Positions 43,679 to 52,062 of a stretch of DNA of 64,000 bases are shown in pieces; positions within the stretch are counted from its first letter, which is position 1; the number at the start of each line of letters is the position of its first letter. The notes below the pieces were generated by a model that did not search any database, was not told the DNA's origin, and saw nothing but the letters and a program-made list of their open reading frames with translations. A program made the translations under genes and the position numbers. The DNA comes from a virus. The stretch lies in the IMG/VR virus record IMGVR_UViG_3300032053_000038, positions 1 to 64,000 of that record. One strand, 5' to 3'.

Positions 43679-43986
43679 TATTTTTCGACGAAGTAATAAA
43701 GAATGCCATTCGTAACAGATGTTACTAAAAAAGTAACTAAAGCTACGCCTGCGGCCATCTTACCAGAGATACCTCTTACTTGTTCGACTAATCCCGGCTT
43801 ATCACCATCAATACCATATACAGTTGCTTCTAGACGGTCACATCTCTTACAGCTAGTTTTATGATAATCATCAACTTTATTAGAAAGATTCTTTTGATCA
43901 GTTTTAATTTCTCTCTGATCAGTTTTAATTTCTCCAACTAGCTTCATTAGGTCCGACCGCCACTGAATATCTTCATTACGGGGCAT
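43678..43986 (-). CDS. coiled-coil protein with C-terminal membrane segment
   Basis: A 102-aa protein: an N-terminal coiled coil with the direct repeat EIKTDQR/EIKTDQK, a cysteine pair in a CKRC motif (about residue 46-49), and a hydrophobic segment near the C-terminus (about 78-97). The layout resembles XhlA-type accessory lysis proteins or a membrane-associated chaperone. GAAAGGAG precedes the ATG. It could be a second holin or antiholin far from the main lysis cassette. Confidence 0.5.
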   Translation of the reverse strand: MPRNEDIQWRSDLMKLVGEIKTDQREIKTDQKNLSNKVDDYHKTSCKRCDRLEATVYGIDGDKPGLVEQVRGISGKMAAGVALVTFLVTSVTNGILYYFVEK

Positions 43987-44051
43987 TTGATTGCTCCTTT
44001 CTCTTACGTGGCGCTAAGCGTGCGTCTAATAAGCTATTCTATAAATACTAA

Positions 44052-44480
44052 TTACTCTGCGCTAACGGTTACAGTAGAGGCATCACTTGTTACACTATTG
44101 CCACCAACGGTAACTACACAAGAGTAGCTTCCACTATCACCAACGGCACTAGGATCTATCGAAAGAGAAGCAGAGGTAGCATCCTGAATATTATCTTCGC
44201 CCTTCTTCCATTGATAAGACTTTACGCCATCAGCTACAGCACTCACACCGAGAGAAATTGCTGCAGGTGCTATTACGCTAAGGTCGCTCATCGGCGCCAC
44301 AAATATTCCATTGCCTTCTTTATAGCCGATACCTACTTTATCGGGAGTTAGTATCCAAGAACCAGCAGCATCACCATACTGTGCTCTAATCTCATTGCCA
44401 TGAGTGGTAACGAAATCAGCATCAGCAACGATAACGGCCTTTACCTTTGTATCAATTCCTACGAGTGCGTATTCTGCCAT
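44052..44480 (-). CDS. Ig-like domain virion protein
   Basis: A 142-aa protein. Residues about 66-142 form an I-set Ig-like domain, with KSYQWKKGEDNIQDA and GDSGSYSCVV blocks as in Ig folds; the N-terminal part is a separate alpha-beta domain that may anchor it. Phage Ig-like proteins such as T4 Hoc are decoration proteins that bind mucins or bacterial surface glycans. Strong GGAGATAC site. Confidence 0.8.
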   Translation of the reverse strand: MAEYALVGIDTKVKAVIVADADFVTTHGNEIRAQYGDAAGSWILTPDKVGIGYKEGNGIFVAPMSDLSVIAPAAISLGVSAVADGVKSYQWKKGEDNIQDATSASLSIDPSAVGDSGSYSCVVTVGGNSVTSDASTVTVSAE

Positions 44481-44499
44481 CTTTGTATCTCCTATTAAA

Positions 44500-45357
44500 T
44501 TATTCGTACCACATTACGAAACAGTATCCACTACCACCATTGCCGCCGTTATAGGTGGAACTAGTGCCACCACCGCCCCCACCCGTATTTGCGACACCAT
44601 TTCCCCCGCCAGTGAAAGAACCATCTCCCCCGCCACTGCTACCTGCACCACATGAGTAGGTACTGCCGCCTCCGCCGCCTCCGCCACCAAAAGCAGTTAA
44701 GCTAGTAGAACCACTAAAACATATTCCGCAGCCACCGTTTCCAGCAGCTATTTGAGGACCTCCCGCTGCACCAAAAGCACAGCCCCCACCCCCACCAGTC
44801 GAACCATTACCACCATTTCTTGAATTTAATTGCGAATCCGTTCCAGAACCTACGCGCACAGCATTGCCGCCAAAGGTCGAAGCACCGCCTCCACCCCCAC
44901 CAGCCGAATTGTTCGTCGAAGTTGTGGAACAACCGCCTCCGCCTCCACAACCTCCAGAGCCGCCAATATTACCATCAGTGGAGGAATTACCACTCCCTCC
45001 TCCTCCACCCCCTCCCTGAGCAGTTAATAAGGCACCAAAGGTACTAGAAGTACCAGTACTACCAGAACTACCAGAAGTGCTACCACCCCCAGCACCTCCG
45101 CTACCAAGAGTAACAGAAACATTCCCAGCAACAGTTACAAATGAATGTACGACTGCGCCCCCACCGCCACCGCCACCAGCCGGTATAGAAGTATTTGCTT
45201 TTGAACCCCCACCGCCGCCGCCACCACCTACAAGAAATACTTCTGCAGTATTTACTCCGGAAGGTTTAGTCCAAGTACCCGAAGAAAGAAATTCTTGAAA
45301 TTTAAAAGTTTTACCAGAACCGCTAGAACCACCAAGTCCCGTTAATGTAATTGTCAT
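44500..45357 (-). CDS. glycine-rich adhesin-like protein A
   Basis: A 285-aa protein. A short beta start (KTFKFQEFLSSGTWTKP, about residues 20) is followed by more than ten glycine tracts of 4-9 residues separated by short polar or aromatic turns. This is the layout of polyglycine-II receptor-binding tips such as gp38 of T2 or S16 phages. The ATG at 45357 with AAGGA is preferred over one at 45387. A second copy with the same design is at 46699. Confidence 0.75.
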   Translation of the reverse strand: MTITLTGLGGSSGSGKTFKFQEFLSSGTWTKPSGVNTAEVFLVGGGGGGGGSKANTSIPAGGGGGGGAVVHSFVTVAGNVSVTLGSGGAGGGSTSGSSGSTGTSSTFGALLTAQGGGGGGGSGNSSTDGNIGGSGGCGGGGGCSTTSTNNSAGGGGGGASTFGGNAVRVGSGTDSQLNSRNGGNGSTGGGGGCAFGAAGGPQIAAGNGGCGICFSGSTSLTAFGGGGGGGGSTYSCGAGSSGGGDGSFTGGGNGVANTGGGGGGTSSTYNGGNGGSGYCFVMWYE

Positions 45358-45359
45358 AA

Positions 45360-45782
45360 TTATTGAGTCCTTGTTATCCAGACCCATACATCAACTGAGC
45401 CTGCAGATAAAGTATTTAGATTAACATTTGAAGTTAGAGCTAACCTGATAGAAGTTGCTGAGCCATGATTTTCACTTCCAACTACGCTATTAATATTAAA
45501 GGTAGTAGCAGCAACAGGATTAGCAGTAGCATCTATCTCATACTGAGGATGATACTTAGTAAGAGTTCCTACAATACCTACGCTTGCCTTACAGGTAGTC
45601 TGACCCGCAGCAACAAAGCCGGTAGAGTGTTTCATCTTTACCATAGTAATAATACCCGCAGCAGGAAGGGAAAGTAGTTCCACATCACCTGTAACTGCGG
45701 CGAATCCAGAGAAAGCTGTATAAGGAACTGTGACCCTAGCTAAGCTTCCTTCTTGACTAAGATTTATTGAAGTTTGACTCAT
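45360..45782 (-). CDS. fibre-tip-like beta protein
   Basis: A 140-aa beta protein whose whole length resembles the C-terminal domain of the 525-aa fibre at 47369 (VPYTAFSGF/VPYGSFTAA starts, SVGIVGTLTKY/SVGIIGTLAKY and a DTANPV/DATANPV block). It may be a detached fibre tip, or a separate subunit that binds beside it. The gene starts 3 nt after the adhesin A start region, in operon order. Confidence 0.7.
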   Translation of the reverse strand: MSQTSINLSQEGSLARVTVPYTAFSGFAAVTGDVELLSLPAAGIITMVKMKHSTGFVAAGQTTCKASVGIVGTLTKYHPQYEIDATANPVAATTFNINSVVGSENHGSATSIRLALTSNVNLNTLSAGSVDVWVWITRTQ

Positions 45783-45794
45783 AGTTTAAATTCC

Positions 45795-46178
45795 TTACCA
45801 AGTAAATGCTAATACCGCTGCAACAGTCTCTAAAGCATTGATATCACTTTCTGCTTGTGTTTGTGCCGTACGGAAAGCTTGAATACCACTTTTAATAGCT
45901 ATGGTAGTAGATTCATCATAGAATCCATTGGCACAGTTAGCTTGTTTCCAGATAGGATAAGTGGCATAAATACGAGTTTGACATTCTTCTTTAGATTTAG
46001 TTATACTCCAAATTTTAGCGGTAGCGAGTTCAGCATTGAGGAGTTGTTGCTCAGTGGGTTTATCTGATTGATCGAGCCACTCTAATTTGGAGTAATCCTT
46101 CATATCTTCGCGGATACCCCACTGCTTTCCCGCCCAGCCACCATTCTGAAGAATCGTAGGTATATCAAGTACAAACAT
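45795..46178 (-). CDS. tail fibre assembly-like protein
   Basis: A 127-aa protein with a hydrophobic N-terminal beta part, the DYSKLEWLDQSDKPT segment typical of fibre-assembly (DUF4376/Tfa-like) proteins, and a helical C-terminus with four cysteine/aromatic positions. It probably helps fibre folding or is a small subunit. The ATG at 46178 with GAGGAG is preferred over a TTG 6 codons upstream. Confidence 0.6.
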   Translation of the reverse strand: MFVLDIPTILQNGGWAGKQWGIREDMKDYSKLEWLDQSDKPTEQQLLNAELATAKIWSITKSKEECQTRIYATYPIWKQANCANGFYDESTTIAIKSGIQAFRTAQTQAESDINALETVAAVLAFTW

Positions 46179-46197
46179 TTTTTTCTCCTCGCTCAAA

Positions 46198-46689
46198 TTA
46201 TGCGACTATCTCCACAATCCTGATGAATGACCCAGCTCCATAGCTTGCTCCCAATTCCACATAATCGTGATTGAAACGTCCCTGGACTCCAGTATATGTC
46301 CCACCGCGTGCGGTTAATGTAACTGGCGATGTAGTCCCTGCGATCTTATACCCCTCACATCTAACTATAGTACGAGATAATGCGGTTGAAGCATGAGTCG
46401 TCGCGTTGATGAACGCCGTTGTTTCTGAACCGAAAAGCAACCCAACTTCTCCATAAAAAGCACCCCAAGGACTATTCAGTCCGCATTGTAGTACACAATG
46501 TAAAATGTTGCCCACCGCTTTCGGCGTAATTGTGGCAGTGAATAGCAACGCTCCATTTGAAGTGGTCATTGGACCGGCCATATTGATGGAAGCGGTCGTA
46601 TCCAAATATCCTAGCCAAGGCTGATGAACCACCTGAACTACACACCCCGGCAATGCATCTAATGATAAATTTAATTTTGTTTCAGCCAT
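46198..46689 (-). CDS. structural appendage protein
   Basis: A 163-aa beta-rich protein with several Cys (about residues 15, 65, 69, 130), low charge and a C-terminal GASYGAGSFIRIVE strand. No family recognised. It lies between the fibre-assembly-like gene and adhesin B, so a tip or capsid-like decoration role is likely. Confidence 0.6.
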   Translation of the reverse strand: MAETKLNLSLDALPGCVVQVVHQPWLGYLDTTASINMAGPMTTSNGALLFTATITPKAVGNILHCVLQCGLNSPWGAFYGEVGLLFGSETTAFINATTHASTALSRTIVRCEGYKIAGTTSPVTLTARGGTYTGVQGRFNHDYVELGASYGAGSFIRIVEIVA

Positions 46690-46698
46690 ATGTTTACC

Positions 46699-47358
46699 TT
46701 ATGCGTACCACTCGACGCGGCAGTAACCCTGAGTTCCTAAACCTCCGGTGCCGCCGGCTAAAACGTTAGCCGTAGCAGCTTTGATTGCACCACTTCCTCC
46801 GCCACCGCCAGCGCCATAGCCGGCAGCAGTTGCACCAGCGTTGCCCACAGCCATACCGACGGCTGGAATTCCTCCCAGACCTCCTATACCGTAACTTGTA
46901 CTTCCTCCCACTCCTCCGTAACTAGAGTAAGCTGGCGTGCCGTCACCCAGACCTCCCTCAGTCCCCCAACTTGTTCCACTACCCGTCTGTCCCCTAGGGC
47001 CATTCGAAACGCCCGATACGGCTGTGCCCCCCGCAATTCCTCCAGAAGCGGAAACTGCTCCGAAGGAACTAGCAGAACCGTTTCCACCGCCACCTGCTCC
47101 AATAGTGATGAGCACGTCTCCCGCAACCATTACTGGAAGACGTATTTCTTGTCCTGCTGCACCACCCCCACCTCCTCCACACGCCTGTGCCGGTATAGAA
47201 CTATTGGTTCCGCCTCCTCCCCCTCCTTGACCTCCTCCCCCAAGTAGAGTAATTGTTACCGTACTAACGCCAGAAGGTCTAGTCCAAGTACCTGAAGAAG
47301 TGAATTCTTGAAAATAAAAAGTTTTACTAAAAGCGGAACCATCAGTTATAAAAGACAT
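46699..47358 (-). CDS. glycine-rich adhesin-like protein B
   Basis: A 219-aa protein sharing the FYFQEFTSSGTWTRPSG start with adhesin A and the same glycine-tract design, but different loops between tracts. The loops are the parts that contact receptors in gp38-type adhesins, so divergence between two copies may broaden host range. The gene lies directly before the 525-aa fibre in transcription order reversed, so fibre and tip are neighbours. Confidence 0.75.
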   Translation of the reverse strand: MSFITDGSAFSKTFYFQEFTSSGTWTRPSGVSTVTITLLGGGGQGGGGGGTNSSIPAQACGGGGGGAAGQEIRLPVMVAGDVLITIGAGGGGNGSASSFGAVSASGGIAGGTAVSGVSNGPRGQTGSGTSWGTEGGLGDGTPAYSSYGGVGGSTSYGIGGLGGIPAVGMAVGNAGATAAGYGAGGGGGSGAIKAATANVLAGGTGGLGTQGYCRVEWYA

Positions 47359-47368
47359 TTAATTCTCC

Positions 47369-48946
47369 TTAGAATACCTGCGATACTAGGACCTTTATGG
47401 TCACAGATCCTGCCGCAGCGGTATTTAAGTTTCCACCTACCGAGGTAGCGGTGATCTTAATAGAAACAGGATTAGCTGTATCTTCCATACCTGGATTACT
47501 TGATACTTGACCTAACGTGGTCGCAGGAGCTTGGAAGACATTAAATGCGTTAGCATATTTTGCTAATGTACCAATAATACCCACGCTGACGGTGTAAGCT
47601 GAAATGCTTCCACCGGTAAATGATGCAGTGTGAGATATTACGACATTATGAATCATTTGACCAGCAGCTAACGTAAATAGTGTAATAGATTCAGTAAGGC
47701 CTGCAGCTGTAAACGAACCATAAGGAACAGTATAAGTTTGCCACTGAGGTGTTCTAGATGTAATAGCAGTAGCAGATGTCCATAATTCAATTACTACCCT
47801 ATCACCAAGACCCCTTCCAGCATTAAATACAATACTGTTACCACTGATAGTATAGTCGTTACTTGCCCCGTACGACTTTCTTAATCCGTTAGCATAAACG
47901 CTCTCTTGGCCTGATACGAGCGTGTTTGTTAGTGCAAACGTAGTTTGACCCGCAGTAGCAGTGAACTCTTCAACGGTTGGAGCGTTTGCAGTGTTTAATA
48001 CGGTTAGAATCTCTACTGTTACTTTATCATCAACGGAAAGACCTGTATTAAAGACAATGTTCTGACCAGAAACTTGATAGTCGTAAGAGGCACCGTTCCT
48101 CATTAAGCGACCGTTCCAGTATACCCACTCATTTCCTGAAGTAAATGTCTGAACTACTACAAACGTAGTCTGACCAGCAGTAGCTACGAAATTCTCCCGA
48201 ACAGGCTGTGAACCATTACCACTAACAGTAACTATCGAAGCATCGTTACCAACATCATCCGAAACAGTTACCGCTGCGCCCACGAAGTTAAGTTTTAGGC
48301 GTTGTGTTACAGAACTTCCTTCATCTTGAATGGTATGACCTGCACCAACAGGATTCCATAAAGCACCGTCAAATCTATAAAGTTTGTTATCTGTTGTACT
48401 ATCAATAACTAGACCCTGTATAGCAGAAATTGAATTTCTCTGCGTATTGGTCATCTGAGGGAAACGAACACCTTTAGCTGTAGAGACCATATCTAAGATG
48501 GCTACAGAGTTAGGAGACGCGGCCCCTATAGATAGCGTACCAGCAGAAACATTATTTGACGCGGCAATAGCTCCAGCTACATCTAAATCTAAAGTAGGTG
48601 TCTTATTAATACCAACCCAATTATTACCAACGTCTACTAAAAGAACATTAGTGTCAACAGCTACGTTACCAGAAATTGCAACAGCTCCGCTTACATCAAG
48701 AGGGACCGCTGGAGTTTTATTAATACCAACCCAATTGTTGCCAACATCAACTAAAAGAACATTAGTATCTATTGCAACATTCCCCGAGATAGCTACAGCT
48801 CCAGAAACATCTAGGGGGACAGTCGGAGTTTTATTAATACCAACCCAATTGTTGCCAGCATCAACTAAAAGAACATTAGTATCAACAGCTAGGTCATTAG
48901 TAAGAGTTACCTTACCATCATTAGCTACAGTATATGTTGTGCCCAC
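47369..48946 (-). CDS. tail fibre protein with 38-aa repeats
   Basis: A 525-aa protein. Three copies of a 38-aa repeat (NNWVGINKTP, PLDVSGAVAISGN core) span about residues 10-120. Two VNG-type modules (about 250-395) follow, and a C-terminal tip domain (about 400-525) like that of the 140-aa protein at 45360. The GIN-P repeats are found in trimeric fibre shafts. Start GTG with GGAG. It is a probable receptor-binding fibre with the adhesin genes downstream. Confidence 0.8.
   Translation of the reverse strand: MGTTYTVANDGKVTLTNDLAVDTNVLLVDAGNNWVGINKTPTVPLDVSGAVAISGNVAIDTNVLLVDVGNNWVGINKTPAVPLDVSGAVAISGNVAVDTNVLLVDVGNNWVGINKTPTLDLDVAGAIAASNNVSAGTLSIGAASPNSVAILDMVSTAKGVRFPQMTNTQRNSISAIQGLVIDSTTDNKLYRFDGALWNPVGAGHTIQDEGSSVTQRLKLNFVGAAVTVSDDVGNDASIVTVSGNGSQPVRENFVATAGQTTFVVVQTFTSGNEWVYWNGRLMRNGASYDYQVSGQNIVFNTGLSVDDKVTVEILTVLNTANAPTVEEFTATAGQTTFALTNTLVSGQESVYANGLRKSYGASNDYTISGNSIVFNAGRGLGDRVVIELWTSATAITSRTPQWQTYTVPYGSFTAAGLTESITLFTLAAGQMIHNVVISHTASFTGGSISAYTVSVGIIGTLAKYANAFNVFQAPATTLGQVSSNPGMEDTANPVSIKITATSVGGNLNTAAAGSVTIKVLVSQVF
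48597..48920 (-). repeat. 114-bp tandem repeat, three copies, in the tail fibre gene
   Basis: Copies begin near 48603, 48717 and 48831, with a constant period of 114 nt (38 codons). The core NNWVGINKTP is nearly identical in each. Such repeats allow change of fibre length by slippage or recombination. Confidence 0.85.
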
Positions 48947-48970
48947 TTTATCTCTCCTACTATCCTATGT

Positions 48971-49420
48971 TTAGCCCAGGATGACAATCGCCGTGCTAAA
49001 GCCTTTAAATTGTTTATCGGTGCTGTTATACCAAAATTGTCCCTCTACAGGACTTCCAGGATCCCCTGCAACTACACCTAAAAAGAAAGTAGCCCCGGAA
49101 ATGTTCCCGGTAGTTACTACATTTTGAGCGACGAAATTGGCTGAAATCTTTGAACCAGAAATAGCGGCAGTAGATGATACTTTGTTATCATAAATAGCAT
49201 TATCATAAATAGCTGCAGTTGATACTGCCGATGTAGCCAACTTACCATCCGTTACATTGGCATCAGCAATAGCTGCAGATAATACCGATGAAGTAGCTAA
49301 CTTAGTAGAAGTTACATTGGCATCAGCTATATGAGTTGTTCTTACCGCAGAAGTACCAATATCTACAGCTTGGATAGTACTATCTGTAATCTGCCCGCCA
49401 TTGATTGTAGTTCGGCCCAT
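48971..49420 (-). CDS. short fibre-like protein with IADANVT repeats
   Basis: A 149-aa protein. Two 20-aa repeats of the kind found in the next gene (ADANVTSTKLATSSVL) occupy residues about 30-70; the end (FWYNSTDKQFKGFSTAIVILG-like) is the same tip motif seen in the 294-aa protein at 24768. The shared DNA between this and the 823-aa gene suggests it arose by duplication or partial deletion. Strong AGGGGG site. Confidence 0.75.
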   Translation of the reverse strand: MGRTTINGGQITDSTIQAVDIGTSAVRTTHIADANVTSTKLATSSVLSAAIADANVTDGKLATSAVSTAAIYDNAIYDNKVSSTAAISGSKISANFVAQNVVTTGNISGATFFLGVVAGDPGSPVEGQFWYNSTDKQFKGFSTAIVILG

Positions 49421-49463
49421 TATTAATTCCCCCTCATGAAGAGAAATTTATCTTCAATCAGGA

Positions 49464-51935
49464 TTAGTACCGATAGGTACTTCTTAACTTTTCACCTGAT
49501 GCGGGCGCTGTCGCAAAGGCAAAACTCTTATCCTTTATTGCGTAGTCGTCCCCAACGACAACAAAATTAATAGTACCACCTACTTGAGTAGTTCCGAGCC
49601 ATACCTGCTCTAGAACTAAGGTGCTAACTGTCTTAGAAGCTACAGCTCCTAGGGCTAGCGTTTCACCACTGCGAGTTACAATATCACCTGCGACAAAGCC
49701 AGAGGTATCAGCGATGTTCGAGATAGTATTATTGCCATTAGCGAAGTTACCTGTCTGTCCCGAAGAAACCTCAGAAACGTTATTTCTATCCTGCAGCTGT
49801 CCATTTAGATAAATGTTTTCACTACCGGTAACTGGTGAATATACAAGCTCGAAATACTTCTTTACACCATCAGGAGTTATGGCTGGAGCTTCACGGGTAA
49901 CAAATCTAAAGCTAAGTTTATTTTCAGATATTGCATTATCTGCAAGTTTAACAGTCGTAACGTTACTATCAGCTATAGCATTAGATAATACCGATGAAGT
50001 AGCTAGTTTAGTAGCTGTTACATTAGCATCTGCAATAGCATTAGATAATACCGATGAAGTAGCTAACTTAGTAGAAGTTACATTGGCATCAGCTATAGCA
50101 TTAGATAATACTGAAGATGTAGCTAGTTTAGTAGAAGTTACATTGGCATCTGCTATAGCATTAGATAATACCGATGAAGTAGCTAACTTAGTAGAAGTTA
50201 CATTGGCATCAGCTATAGCATTGGTAAGAACAGAAGATGTAGCTAATTTGTCACTAGTTACATTAGCATCAGCTATAGAATTAGATAATACTGAAGATGT
50301 AGCTAACTTAGTAGCTGTTACATTGGCATCAGCTATAGCATTAGATAATACTGATGATGTAGCTAGTTTAGTAGAAGTTACATTAGCATCTGCAATAGCA
50401 TTAGTTAATACCGATGAAGTAGCTAGTTTAGTAGCTGTTACATTAGCATCTGCAATAGCATTAGTTAATACCGATGAAGTAGCTAGTTTAGTAGAAGTTA
50501 CATTAGCATCTGCAATAGCATTAGATAATACCGATGAAGTAGCTAGTTTAGTAGCTGTTACATTGGCATCAGCAATCAGGTTGGAAGTAACACCACTAAC
50601 ATCAATACTAACGGAGTTAGCATCAATGATAATACCTGTTCCTGCTCCTACGTTAAGTGTATTACCATCCTTTGTTAAGCCATCACCTGCGTTAATGCCC
50701 GCCGCACCAGTCCATTCTATCCAACTTCCTGTAGGACCCGTTCCTTCAAATACGAAGCCCTCGTTGTCATTAAAAGGTATAGGGACATTGTGAATTAATA
50801 TAGAATTACCATTAGCAGGAGCTGTTAAAGTAGCAGTAAGGCTAGCCCCACCGAACTCCGCAATTTTGTTGTCATCAGCACCTTCTGTATATGGTGCGAT
50901 AAGCGCAGTAGTTTTGGCGAGAAGGGCTCGGGTATGATTTGGAGGGAAACCACCGGAGTTAGCTACAATCTTAACCCAGATTGTACCATTATCTTCAACC
51001 AGGTCTCCGGCAACTACACTAACAGTACCACGAGTAAGTATACCGGCATCAGTTACAACGTAAGAATCTCCACCTACAATAGATAGACCGTCTAAGGTAG
51101 CAACAGTTGCGTTACCGACTAGGGATCGAACTGCAGCAGGCTCAATCCATAGGAGGCCGGAAACCAAATTATCTACATAGCTCTTGTTAGCTGCTTCATT
51201 AGCATTAAGCGGAGTAGCTAGAGATGTAATATAAAAGCTGTTAGCACTAAGATTACCCGATAATGCGCGAGTACCGTTTGCATAAAGATAGACCGCCGCT
51301 AACTTACCATCAGTTACATTAGCATCAGCTATAGCATTAGATAATACCGATGATGTAGCTAGTTTATCGCTAGTTACATTGGCATCTGCTATAGCATTAG
51401 ATAATACCGATGATGTAGCTAACTTAGTAGAAGTTACATTAGCATCAGCTATAGCATTAGATAATACCGATGAAGTAGCTAGTTTAGTAGCTGTTACATT
51501 AGCATCTGCAATAGCATTAGATAATACCGATGAAGTAGCTAACTTAGTAGAAGTTACATTGGCATCTGCTATAGCATTAGATAATACCGATGATGTAGCT
51601 AACTTAGTAGAAGTTACATTGGCATCTGCTATAGCATTAGATAATACCGATGAAGTAGCTAGTTTAGTAGCTGTTACATTAGCATCTGCAATAGCATTAG
51701 TTAATACCGATGAAGTAGCTAGTTTAGTAGCTGTTACATTAGCATCAGCTATAGCATTAGATAATACCGATGAAGTAGCTAATTTAGTAGATGTTACATT
51801 GGCATCTGCTATCTGATTAGACTGTACTGCAGAATAAGCAATCTTCTCAGTTGTTACATTATTGTCTGCTATTTTAGCAGTGACTAACGAATTATCTTGG
51901 CCCTGTTTACCAAGATCAATTTGAGTTCTCGCCAT
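49464..51935 (-). CDS. long tail fibre protein with 20-aa tandem repeats
   Basis: An 823-aa protein. Nine copies (N-terminal block, about residues 32-212) and eleven copies (about 450-672) of a 20-aa repeat, ANVTSTKLATSSVLSNAIAD, flank a central non-repeat domain (about 215-440). The C-terminal domain (about 680-823) has a VNG-type module. The period matches trimeric or solenoidal fibre shafts. Antisense frames in the repeats stay open but are by-products. The Thr/Ser-rich repeats are candidate targets for the glycosyltransferase nearby. Confidence 0.85.
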   Translation of the reverse strand: MARTQIDLGKQGQDNSLVTAKIADNNVTTEKIAYSAVQSNQIADANVTSTKLATSSVLSNAIADANVTATKLATSSVLTNAIADANVTATKLATSSVLSNAIADANVTSTKLATSSVLSNAIADANVTSTKLATSSVLSNAIADANVTATKLATSSVLSNAIADANVTSTKLATSSVLSNAIADANVTSDKLATSSVLSNAIADANVTDGKLAAVYLYANGTRALSGNLSANSFYITSLATPLNANEAANKSYVDNLVSGLLWIEPAAVRSLVGNATVATLDGLSIVGGDSYVVTDAGILTRGTVSVVAGDLVEDNGTIWVKIVANSGGFPPNHTRALLAKTTALIAPYTEGADDNKIAEFGGASLTATLTAPANGNSILIHNVPIPFNDNEGFVFEGTGPTGSWIEWTGAAGINAGDGLTKDGNTLNVGAGTGIIIDANSVSIDVSGVTSNLIADANVTATKLATSSVLSNAIADANVTSTKLATSSVLTNAIADANVTATKLATSSVLTNAIADANVTSTKLATSSVLSNAIADANVTATKLATSSVLSNSIADANVTSDKLATSSVLTNAIADANVTSTKLATSSVLSNAIADANVTSTKLATSSVLSNAIADANVTSTKLATSSVLSNAIADANVTATKLATSSVLSNAIADSNVTTVKLADNAISENKLSFRFVTREAPAITPDGVKKYFELVYSPVTGSENIYLNGQLQDRNNVSEVSSGQTGNFANGNNTISNIADTSGFVAGDIVTRSGETLALGAVASKTVSTLVLEQVWLGTTQVGGTINFVVVGDDYAIKDKSFAFATAPASGEKLRSTYRY
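49921..50580 (-). repeat. 60-bp tandem repeat block, eleven copies
   Basis: Eleven consecutive 60-nt units with few differences between them, aligned exactly in phase (49921-50580). Two alternating variants (TSTKL and TATKL) can be seen. Near-identity suggests recent expansion or gene conversion. Confidence 0.93.
51301..51840 (-). repeat. 60-bp tandem repeat block, nine copies
   Basis: Nine consecutive 60-nt units of the same family (51301-51840), in the 5' part of the fibre gene. The last units are more diverged. Two further copies occur in the gene at 48971. Confidence 0.93.
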
Positions 51936-51945
51936 TATATATCTC

Positions 51946-52062
51946 CTAAACTGGTTTTAAAACTATTCCACAATTAGTGCAACATTGTAATCTGCCAATA
52001 CCAGCAGATGTTAATCTATGAAAGCCGAAAAAGCATTTGATACGTCGTAGTCGTCTTATCAT
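51946..52062 (-). CDS. 38-aa zinc-finger-like small protein
   Basis: A 38-aa basic frame starting at an ATG (52060-52062) that overlaps the TGA of the methyltransferase gene. It has C10, H15 and C27-C28-x2-C31, a compact zinc-binding pattern. The Shine-Dalgarno sequence for the long fibre gene lies within its stop region. Similar small C..H..C..C proteins occur in phages. The call rests on the motif and overlap. Confidence 0.55.
   Translation of the reverse strand: MIRRLRRIKCFFGFHRLTSAGIGRLQCCTNCGIVLKPV

Noticed and set aside
48498-48974. 158-codon plus-strand open frame over the 114-bp repeats
   Set aside because: It is antisense to the fibre gene and comes from the same repeat composition; no independent evidence.
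49813-50793. 326-codon plus-strand open frame across the fibre repeats
   Set aside because: It is the mirror of the 60-bp repeats, which happen to lack stops in that frame; it lacks a ribosome binding site and lies inside a well-supported gene.
49921-51840. CRISPR-like array
   Set aside because: The repeats are coding, in phase with codons, near-identical along their full 60-nt length and without unique spacers.
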